DNA of 64,000 nt from CAZTDD01 sp964612675 (lineage in GTDB: Bacteria > Hinthialibacterota > Hinthialibacteria > Hinthialibacterales > JAKPRU01): NCBI GenBank assembly GCA_964612675.1, contig CAZTDD010000008.1:39961-103960 (forward strand), in the 5' to 3' direction. The notes beneath the pieces were generated by a model, which saw only the letters and a list, made by a program, of their open reading frames with translations, was not told the DNA's origin and ran no database searches. This document shows, piece by piece, positions 1-6,943 of this stretch (the stretch's first letter is position 1; each line of letters begins with the position of its first letter). The position numbers and the translations under genes are program-made.

Positions 1-1
1 G

Positions 2-1117
2 ACGGGGGCCGGGCCGGGCGAACATGGGATCTATGGTTTCATGGATTTGAAATCCACGGGAAAGGATCTCCGTTTTCCGAGTTTTCGCGATGTGAAGGTA
101 CCGACATTCTGGGATCGTTTGGGAGAAAAAGGCAAGAAATGCATCGTTGTGAATCAGCCTTCAACGTATCCCGCGCGGCCGATACCGGGGATTCTGGTTT
201 CCGGTTTTGTTGCCCTGGATCTGCGCAAAGCTGTGTTTCCGGCAAAGTGGTTTGTTGAACTGAAACGAATGAATTATGAGCTCGATATCGATACACAACG
301 AGCACGGGTGGACACGAACTATTTGATTCAATCCCTCGATGCGACTCTCGAAGGGCGCCGTGCCGTGCTTGATCGTTTGTGGGATAAAGAGGAATGGGAT
401 TACTTTCAGATTGTCATTACGGGAACCGATCGCTTACAGCACTATTTGTGGGATGCGATTGAAGATGTCGACCACCCACATCACGAAGCCGTTCGACAAT
501 ACTACAAAAAGGTGGATTCATTCATAGGAGAAATCGTTGACCGGTTTCAAAAGAAAACGTCGAAAGAGCAAGCACTGTCGAATTTACTCCTTCTTTCGGA
601 CCACGGCTTTACGGGTATCAAGAAGGAGTTCAATTTGAATGCCTGGCTGCGCGAATCCGGCTATCAGTCGGTTTCCGGGACAGATATGCAATCGCTTGAG
701 GCGTTGAGCAAAGACACCAAAGCCTTTGCGCTTGATCCAAACCGGATATACTTCAACCGCAAGGATCGTTTTCAGGATGGTATAGTGGACCCAGGGGAAG
801 TATCCGCTCTCTGTGACCGCATTGAGCAAGAATTAGGCTCGGTGCGCTGTGACGGAGAGCCGGTTGTTCAACGTGTCTTTCGTCGTTCAGAAGTGTACGC
901 GGGGGCGCAGGAATCGCACGGACCCGATTTGATCGCGTTGACCCATTACGGGTACGACGCCAAGGGAACGCTCGCAAAGGATCAAGTGTTCACAGAGACA
1001 GATCTCAAAGGAATGCACACGTGGGACGATGCATTTTTCTGGTCCGTTGGAGAACGTGGGAACGACCTGAAGATCATTGAGCTCGCGTCCATTATTGAAA
1101 ACGCATTTGCAGGTTAG
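2..1117 (+). CDS. Alkaline-phosphatase-superfamily phosphodiesterase, 5' end cut by window
   Basis: The reading frame is open to the first base of the window, so the start lies upstream. The first visible residues read TGAGPGEHGIYGF, matching TGANPGRHKIYDF and TGMDPGGHGIFDF in the next two genes, which means about 100 N-terminal residues (first metal Asp and nucleophile) are missing. The remaining metal-site motifs are visible: TGTDRLQHYLW (Asp and His), LLLSDHGF, and GMHTWDD near the end. This fits the type I phosphodiesterase/nucleotide pyrophosphatase branch of the alkaline phosphatase superfamily. The substrate is unknown. It is the first of three tandem paralogues on the same strand, separated from the second by about 290 bases of repeats. 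Family is fairly sure; function is not. Confidence 0.82.
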   Translation, partial: TGAGPGEHGIYGFMDLKSTGKDLRFPSFRDVKVPTFWDRLGEKGKKCIVVNQPSTYPARPIPGILVSGFVALDLRKAVFPAKWFVELKRMNYELDIDTQRARVDTNYLIQSLDATLEGRRAVLDRLWDKEEWDYFQIVITGTDRLQHYLWDAIEDVDHPHHEAVRQYYKKVDSFIGEIVDRFQKKTSKEQALSNLLLLSDHGFTGIKKEFNLNAWLRESGYQSVSGTDMQSLEALSKDTKAFALDPNRIYFNRKDRFQDGIVDPGEVSALCDRIEQELGSVRCDGEPVVQRVFRRSEVYAGAQESHGPDLIALTHYGYDAKGTLAKDQVFTETDLKGMHTWDDAFFWSVGERGNDLKIIELASIIENAFAG

Positions 1118-1159
1118 CTTGTGAGCCGTGTCTTCGGAGGCGAGACATTCTTTCGTGAT

Positions 1160-1239
1160 GGGTCGGCAATTTGATGGCCCGACAATGTTATGGGCTGGCA
1201 ATGTGACGGCCCGACAATGTGACAGCCCGACAATGTGAC
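1160..1239. repeat. Tandem 16-base repeat array, about five units
   Basis: Five consecutive 16-base units begin at 1160, 1176, 1192, 1208 and 1224, with consensus close to ggcccgacaatgtgac. Units four and five are nearly identical and the first is most diverged. A sixth, partial unit runs straight into the terminal repeat of the next element. It lies just after the first phosphodiesterase gene and carries no supported gene. Confidence 0.8.
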
Positions 1240-1243
1240 AGCC

Positions 1244-1330
1244 CGGCAAAAAGTGAGCGGCTGGTAGCAGAAGTTCCCTCTCCCTCCGGGAGAGGGCTAG
1301 GGTGAGGGGTCATTATTGAACTTTTTGCCG
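1244..1330. repeat. Small palindromic element with 11-base terminal inverted repeats
   Basis: CGGCAAAAAGT (1244-1254) and ACTTTTTGCCG (1320-1330) are perfect inverted repeats. The core holds a 9-base-pair hairpin, CCCTCTCCC-tcc-GGGAGAGGG (1276-1296), followed by ctagggtgaggg, a sequence type common as REP-like palindromes in many bacteria. The termini resemble those at 37241-37423 and 63890-64000. No coding capacity is seen. It may also act as a terminator between the first two phosphodiesterase genes. Confidence 0.65.
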
Positions 1331-1406
1331 TCGCGTCTTTTGTAAGGTGCACAGAATATAGTGTTGTAAAAGACCCTAAGGCGAATCGATCGGGAGTTGG
1401 TAAGAG

Positions 1407-3512
1407 ATGAGAATATCCGGTTCTCTCATAACGTCTGTCCTCTTTTTCTCCTTTCTTGTTCTCTGTCCGTTACGCGCTGAGGCCTATATCGGGCCGGGTG
1501 CCGGGTTTGCCTTCGTTTCTTCGTTTCTTGTCCTGCTCGTCACGTTTTTTCTTGCTTTCTTGACATTGCTGACCTGGCCGATTCGCTGGATCATCCGGCT
1601 GCTGCGGGGACGCAAAGCACACAAGAATAGTCGTATCAAAAAGGCTGTGATTATTGGACTCGATGGTCTGGACCCGGATTTGGCGGAACAGTACATGGAC
1701 CAGGGGCTTCTGCCCAACTTCGCAAAACTCCGGGATTCGGGAACGTTTTCCCGATTGGGTACGACCATTCCGGCGATCTCGCCCGTCGCCTGGTCTTCGT
1801 TTCAGACAGGGGCCAATCCCGGTCGACATAAAATCTATGATTTTCTCACACCGAATCGAAAGGTCTATCTTCCCGAACTCTCCTCCGCGCGAATCGGAAC
1901 CGCTTCACGTACCCTTTCCATAGGAAAATACAACATCCCTCTCGGCAAACCCACGATTCAGCTGTTGCGGAAGAGCAAACCGTTTTGGAATACCTTAGGA
2001 GAACACGGCGTATTCAGCACAGTGTTGCGCGTACCGATCACTTTCCCTCCCGAGAAATTCAACGGTCTGCTTTTGTCGGCGATGTGCGTACCCGACTTGA
2101 AAGGAAGTCAGGGGACATTTTCGTTTTACAGCAGCGACCCGGACGATCGTGGGAAGTTCACAGGAGGAATGCAGATTGCCGTTGAGTCGAAAAACGGTCA
2201 CGTCGAATCCTATATTTCAGGACCTGATAACACGCTTGTAAAAGACTCCCAAGAGATGCGAATCCCGTTCCGGGTTCATAACAACGGAAATGGGAAAGGT
2301 GCTGAGATTCTCATTGACGGGAAACGTTACCCGCTACCACTTCGCGAGTATACGCCATGGATTCGGTTGACTTTTCGTCCGGGTCTCGGCATGAAAGTGA
2401 AAGGGATTTGCCGATTCTATTTGCTCGAAACCTCTCCGCATTTCAAACTCTACATGACTCCGGTGCAGATCGACCCGGATAAACCCGCCTTACCAATATC
2501 GCATCCGTTTACGTTTGCCATTTACCAAGCCAAAACTCAGGGGGCGTTCGCAACGCTGGGATTAGCGGAAGATACCTGGTCTCTCAACGAAAGGGTGTTG
2601 GATGAAGATGCTTTTTTGAAGCAGACGTATTTAATTCACAAAGAACGAGAACGTATGTTCTTCGATGCATTGGAGAAGACGAATAGAGGGGCTGTCGTGT
2701 GTGTTTTCGACGCGACCGACCGTATTCAGCATATGTTCTTCCGATACCTCGACGAGAGCCATCCGGCCAATGCCGGCAAAGACGCGGAGAAATTCAAAGA
2801 CACGATCAAAGATCTATATGTTCGAATGGACGAGATGCTGGGCCGTGCGATGGAGAAAATTGGGGACGATGCGGCTTTGTTTGTCATGTCCGATCACGGG
2901 TTTAAACTATTCAAACGGGGCGTCAATTTGAACACGTGGCTCCATCAGAACGGATACCTTACCGTATCGGACAAACCCACTGGTGCGGAGTGGTATCAAG
3001 ACGTTGATTGGTCGAAGACAAAAGCCTATGCGCTTGGACTCGGTGGGATCTTTATCAACCTCAAAGGCAGAGAAGGCAAAGGGATCGTCGAACCCGGCGA
3101 AGAGGCCGAGAAACTGAAACAGGAAATCATAAATAAGTTGACGGGTCTGTACGATGAAGAAGAACAAATAGAAGCTGTTCGGAGTGTGTATGACAGCAAG
3201 GATATTTACAAGGGACCGTATATCACGGAAGCCCCGGACTTAATCGTCGGATTCGGTCTCGGATACCGCGCCTCGTGGGGTTGTGCGACGGGGTGTGTAA
3301 CCGACGAGATTTTTGAAGATAACACAAAGAGTTGGAGTGGCGATCATTGCGTCAATCCGATCGACGTACCCGGCGTCTTCTTCTGCAATCGGGAAATCGC
3401 CACAAATAAGCCGCACATTATGGACATCGGTCCGACAGTATTGGATTTGTTCGGGGTCCCCATTCCGGGATACTGTGACGGCAAATCGCTGATGCCACGC
3501 CCACCTCAATAG
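1407..3512 (+). CDS. Membrane-anchored alkaline-phosphatase-superfamily phosphodiesterase
   Basis: This 701-residue protein starts with a signal-like segment (1-26), then YIGPGAGFAF and a hydrophobic stretch (about 32-58) ending in a basic patch, so the catalytic part is probably membrane tethered. Catalytic motifs follow in order: VIIGLDGLDP (metal Asp86), ISPVAWSSFQTG (likely Ser125 nucleophile), TGANPGRH, DATDRIQHMFF, FVMSDHGF and WSGDHC. This is the complete metal-site set of the type I phosphodiesterase family. The reaction is probably hydrolysis or transfer of a phosphoester or related group outside the membrane; the substrate is unknown. GGGAG lies about 10 bases before the ATG. It shares blocks with both flanking paralogues and lies 43 bases before the third. 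Confidence 0.88.
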   Translation: MRISGSLITSVLFFSFLVLCPLRAEAYIGPGAGFAFVSSFLVLLVTFFLAFLTLLTWPIRWIIRLLRGRKAHKNSRIKKAVIIGLDGLDPDLAEQYMDQGLLPNFAKLRDSGTFSRLGTTIPAISPVAWSSFQTGANPGRHKIYDFLTPNRKVYLPELSSARIGTASRTLSIGKYNIPLGKPTIQLLRKSKPFWNTLGEHGVFSTVLRVPITFPPEKFNGLLLSAMCVPDLKGSQGTFSFYSSDPDDRGKFTGGMQIAVESKNGHVESYISGPDNTLVKDSQEMRIPFRVHNNGNGKGAEILIDGKRYPLPLREYTPWIRLTFRPGLGMKVKGICRFYLLETSPHFKLYMTPVQIDPDKPALPISHPFTFAIYQAKTQGAFATLGLAEDTWSLNERVLDEDAFLKQTYLIHKERERMFFDALEKTNRGAVVCVFDATDRIQHMFFRYLDESHPANAGKDAEKFKDTIKDLYVRMDEMLGRAMEKIGDDAALFVMSDHGFKLFKRGVNLNTWLHQNGYLTVSDKPTGAEWYQDVDWSKTKAYALGLGGIFINLKGREGKGIVEPGEEAEKLKQEIINKLTGLYDEEEQIEAVRSVYDSKDIYKGPYITEAPDLIVGFGLGYRASWGCATGCVTDEIFEDNTKSWSGDHCVNPIDVPGVFFCNREIATNKPHIMDIGPTVLDLFGVPIPGYCDGKSLMPRPPQ

Positions 3513-3555
3513 TGGATGACTTGAAGTGTGGAAGTAAACTTAGGGGTTTACAATT

Positions 3556-5694
3556 ATGACTCGAATAAGGGCTGGAATAACCAGGCAAATAAGGATGGAG
3601 AACAAACGAAGTGTGTGCGTTACTGTAGGGTTCTCGTTTCTCGTCGGACTGATTTTGTTTACGGCAGGCTCTGTTGAAGCAAAGAAAGTAATGGTTCTCG
3701 GCATCGATGGGATGGATCCGAAGCTGCTGCAGAAGTTTGTGAACGAAGGCGTAATGCCGAACTTCGAATCTCTCATCGCTCAGGGCGATTTCAAACCGTT
3801 GCAGACAAGTACCCCTCCGCAGAGTCCCGTTGCGTGGTCGACTTTCATTACAGGAATGGACCCGGGCGGGCACGGGATCTTTGATTTTATCCACCGTGAT
3901 CCAAGCGACATGGGGTTCTATTTGTCCATGTCGCAGGCGCAGCCTCCGGAGAAGAAAATCCAGCTGGGATCTTGGGTTATCCCGCTGTCTGAGGGAAAAA
4001 TCGAGCAGCTGCGAAAAGGAAAAGCCTTTTGGCAGATCCTTGAAGAACACGGTGTTCCGACGACGATTTACAAAATCCCCGCCAATTTTCCCCCTGTGCC
4101 TTCGTCCGGGAAATCTCTTTCGGGTATGGGTACGCCTGACATTCGCGGTAATCCAGGCGAATTTTCCCTATACACAACAGATGTTCCGTCTCATGCAAGT
4201 AGACTGGGCGGTAACGCGTACAAAGTCCCAGGTGGGAATATTTATAGAGTAAAAGTTGAGAATCACCGGATCGACGCGGAACTGGTAGGACCCACCAATA
4301 CATTTCGGCTCGTTCCAAAGAATACGCGTTCGAGGCGTGAGCAACTGCACAACCCCGAATGCAAGGCGGATTTCACCGTGTACGTGGATCCCCAAGAAGA
4401 CCTTGCCAAATTCGTCGTGCAGGACAATGAATTTATTTTGAAACAAGGCGAATGGAGCGATTGGGTGCGGGTCGATTTTGATGCGGTGCCGTATCTCGTC
4501 TCCATCAGCGCCATCGGACGCTTTTACCTGCAGCAGGTTCGGCCCGAGTTTAAATTGTATCTCTCTCCGCTGCAGATCAATCCGGAAGACCCCGCAATGC
4601 CGATTTCTACCCCCGAAGACTGGTCCAACGATCTATATGAGAAGCTCGGCTATTTCTACACTCAGATGCTACCTGAAGATACGAAAGCGTTGCAGGAAGG
4701 GATTTTTACAGGCGAGGAGTTTTGGCAGCAGGCACAATTTGTGTATCGAGAGAGAAGGAAGGCACTCGACTATTTTCTCGACACGTTTGAAGACGGTCTC
4801 TTGTTTTTCTATTTCTCCAGTTTGGATCAGGGGAGCCATATGCTTTGGCGCTACATGGATCCGAAACATCCCGGATACGACTCCAATGCCACACTCTTGT
4901 CAAAAGGAATCGAGACGCTGTATCGCGAAATGGATGATTCGCTCGGAAGGGTTCTGGAGAAGATCGATGATGAAACAGTCTTGATTATTATGTCGGACCA
5001 TGGATTTTGTCCGTTCTATTGGGGAGTAAATCTGAATTCATGGTTGTATGAAAAAGGATATCTCAAATTACGATATCCCGCCCAGCGTGGACGCTACGAT
5101 TTCTTTCAAAATGTTGACTGGAAACGTACACAGGCATATGCGCTCGGTTTGAACGGTCTCTATGTAAACTTGAAGGGCAGAGAAGAAAATGGAATCGTCT
5201 CGCCCGGCGCTGAATATGAGGAACTGCTGGACCGCCTGGAAAAGGACTTGCTCGAAATGGAAGATCCTGCGAGAAATGCTCATCCTGTCAGTCAAGTGGT
5301 TCGAACGCACCGCGATTTCCACGGACCGTATGTAGAGGACGCACCGGATATTATCGTCGGGTACAATTGGGGATACCGCTGCTCGTGGGAGAGTCCCCTG
5401 GGGGCGTTTCCTGAAGACTTGTATCCCAATAACTCGGATCCATGGAGTGGCGACCATTGTATGGATTCACGGATCATTCCGGGGGTTCTGCTGACAAACC
5501 AGACAATTACAATGGACCAGCCTGCATTGTACGATCTTACAGTTGCTGTATTGGATGAATTCGGTATTCCCCCGCTGCCGGAAATGATCGGGAATGACTG
5601 TATTGGTCCGCTCGGTACAATCCCTGCTGAATCCGAAGATGAAATTCCAAGCGATTCAAAGGACGAAGTGAGAGCATTAGGGTATGTTGAGTAG
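3556..5694 (+). CDS. Secreted alkaline-phosphatase-superfamily phosphodiesterase
   Basis: The 712-residue product has a signal peptide ending near GSVEA. The ATG at 3556 gives a long basic N-region; an in-frame ATG at 3595 would give a more typical signal and is an alternative start. Metal and nucleophile motifs are VLGIDGMDP, QSPVAWSTFITG, TGMDPGGH, SSLDQGSHMLW, IIMSDHGF and WSGDHC. The middle (about 220-400) is a beta-rich insertion shared with the preceding paralogue but not with the fourth family member at 60694-62499. The last residues are VRALGYVE, a tail that reappears in the small protein at 5718 and in the protein ending at 60694. It probably forms an operon with the neighbouring genes. 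The family is clear; substrate and partner are unknown. Confidence 0.88.
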   Translation: MTRIRAGITRQIRMENKRSVCVTVGFSFLVGLILFTAGSVEAKKVMVLGIDGMDPKLLQKFVNEGVMPNFESLIAQGDFKPLQTSTPPQSPVAWSTFITGMDPGGHGIFDFIHRDPSDMGFYLSMSQAQPPEKKIQLGSWVIPLSEGKIEQLRKGKAFWQILEEHGVPTTIYKIPANFPPVPSSGKSLSGMGTPDIRGNPGEFSLYTTDVPSHASRLGGNAYKVPGGNIYRVKVENHRIDAELVGPTNTFRLVPKNTRSRREQLHNPECKADFTVYVDPQEDLAKFVVQDNEFILKQGEWSDWVRVDFDAVPYLVSISAIGRFYLQQVRPEFKLYLSPLQINPEDPAMPISTPEDWSNDLYEKLGYFYTQMLPEDTKALQEGIFTGEEFWQQAQFVYRERRKALDYFLDTFEDGLLFFYFSSLDQGSHMLWRYMDPKHPGYDSNATLLSKGIETLYREMDDSLGRVLEKIDDETVLIIMSDHGFCPFYWGVNLNSWLYEKGYLKLRYPAQRGRYDFFQNVDWKRTQAYALGLNGLYVNLKGREENGIVSPGAEYEELLDRLEKDLLEMEDPARNAHPVSQVVRTHRDFHGPYVEDAPDIIVGYNWGYRCSWESPLGAFPEDLYPNNSDPWSGDHCMDSRIIPGVLLTNQTITMDQPALYDLTVAVLDEFGIPPLPEMIGNDCIGPLGTIPAESEDEIPSDSKDEVRALGYVE

Positions 5695-5717
5695 CGAAGA
5701 GGAAGGAGAAGCGGAAG

Positions 5718-5909
5718 ATGTTTGGATCGAAGGTCAAGATCGACAAAGCGCTTTTGGAGAAAATCAAGAAGTATTCCGAGATGGCCGGTTACTCCTCGGT
5801 CGAGGAGTTTGTGACACATGCACTTGAAAAAGAGATCGCACAGCTGGAAGAAGCCGACTCCGACGAGGAAATTAAGAAGAAATTGCAGGGCTTGGGCTAT
5901 ATTTCCTGA
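5718..5909 (+). CDS. 63-residue ribbon-helix-helix-like protein with LGY tail
   Basis: The start is supported by AAGGAGAAGCGGAAG upstream of the ATG, 23 bases after the phosphodiesterase stop. Residues about 6-42 (KVKIDKALLEKIKKYSEM, then a helix in SVEEFVTHALEKEIAQ) look like one short beta strand and two helices, the ribbon-helix-helix layout of CopG/Arc-type proteins. A linker of acidic residues leads to KKKLQGLGYIS. That ending matches the C-terminal tails of two phosphodiesterases in this window. It could be a DNA-binding regulator of the cluster, or an oligomeric partner that shares a docking peptide with the enzymes; the sequence does not decide. The fold call is by eye. Confidence 0.75.
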   Translation: MFGSKVKIDKALLEKIKKYSEMAGYSSVEEFVTHALEKEIAQLEEADSDEEIKKKLQGLGYIS

Positions 5910-5971
5910 AATGTAGCGACGAGAGTTTTAACCTTTTTTCTAATAGCGGCAGACCTTGGTAGGGAGTGAAG

Positions 5972-6805
5972 ATGGTAGCGCTTGTGGGATGGTTCAACGA
6001 GGTTGTGACCCGGTTGTTTGATGTGATCTGCTGGCCTTTTCTTTCTTTTGATCCCATCTGGGCGATGATCTTTATCTCATTCCTGACCGGAATCCTGATG
6101 CTCTGGATCTTCGGCAAAACATCCAATCAGACTGCGATTAAAGAGGTCAAAGACAAGATCCGTGGAAATCTCATTGCAGTACGGCTCTATCAACACGATA
6201 TTCGGGTGGTTTTGCGGGCACAGGGACGGATTCTGCGACACACAATTACCTATATGAAGTATTCTCTCGCACCGATGCTGGTTATTATTATACCGGTACT
6301 GGTGATTATCATTCAGCTCAATCTTCGTTTTTCGGTCCGTCCTCTTTCCGTTGATGAACAGGCCGTTGTGACCGCGAGGGCTCTTGATGCCCAGACGATC
6401 GAGAAGGACGCACAACTGAACGCACCGGACGGGGTAAAGGTCGAGACTGCCGCTGTCCGCATCCCGTCGGAGCAGGAAATCGCGTGGCGAATACGACCCG
6501 AAAACCCAGGGCGATACGAGCTCCGAGTGACTGTAAGCGAGAGCCTCATGGAAAAAGAGCTCGTTGTCGGTGGTCGATGGGGTAGAGTTTCCGCGTTGCG
6601 AACAGGAAAAGATTTGATTGATATTCTTCTCTATCCCGGCGAATCGCCGATCCCTCCGTCGTCGCAGATCGAATCGATCTCGATCAATTATCCATCGCTC
6701 GCACTATCCGTGTTTGGCTGGAATATCCATTGGTTGGTTCTCTTCTTTGTTCTCTCTATTGTGTTCGGTTTCGCATTCAAAGGTTTCTTCGGCATCGAGG
6801 TCTAG
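5972..6805 (+). CDS. Three-helix membrane protein, possibly Oxa1/EMC3/DUF106-like
   Basis: The ATG at 5972 is preferred because AGGGAG sits about six bases upstream; a GTG at 5966 overlaps that site. From this start (277 residues) a membrane helix spans about 25-45. A charged helical hairpin follows (KEVKDKIRGNLIAVRLYQ and onward), then a second helix containing LAPMLVIIIPVLVIIIQ. Next come about 130 residues of soluble, beta-rich sequence, and a C-terminal helix near WLVLFFVLSIVFGF. The order membrane helix, cytosolic coiled hairpin, then a helix beginning with a PML-like turn recalls the insertase superfamily members DUF106 and EMC3/TMCO1. The large insert before the last helix is unusual for them. 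It lies about 60 bases after the small protein and is probably the last gene of the cluster. Confidence 0.7.
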   Translation: MVALVGWFNEVVTRLFDVICWPFLSFDPIWAMIFISFLTGILMLWIFGKTSNQTAIKEVKDKIRGNLIAVRLYQHDIRVVLRAQGRILRHTITYMKYSLAPMLVIIIPVLVIIIQLNLRFSVRPLSVDEQAVVTARALDAQTIEKDAQLNAPDGVKVETAAVRIPSEQEIAWRIRPENPGRYELRVTVSESLMEKELVVGGRWGRVSALRTGKDLIDILLYPGESPIPPSSQIESISINYPSLALSVFGWNIHWLVLFFVLSIVFGFAFKGFFGIEV

Positions 6806-6856
6806 CACTCTCTACTTCAGCACCTTTCGTTACACTCTCTGGAGTTTCAGCGCCGC

Positions 6857-6885
6857 TTGACACTTCAACAACGTGTCTGTATATA
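6857..6885 (+). promoter_or_regulatory. Sigma70-type promoter before FAD oxidoreductase gene
   Basis: A consensus TTGACA (6857-6862), a 17-base spacer and TATATA (6880-6885) lie about 60 bases before the start codon of the next gene. Just downstream is gactacggtacac (6890-6902), which also occurs at 22782-22794 in the leader of another secreted-protein gene. Confidence 0.55.
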
Positions 6886-6943
6886 CCATGACTACGGTAC
6901 ACGTTAGAATTGACGGAAAGACGACTGCAAGCGGAGGATGAAC

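Noticed and set aside
1130..1250. CRISPR array from regularly spaced repeats
   Set aside because: The 16-base units are contiguous with no spacers, and no cas gene is nearby.
1244..1330. Terminator only, rather than an element
   Set aside because: The perfect terminal inverted repeats outside the hairpin, shared with two other loci, are not explained by a terminator, although it may also stop transcription.
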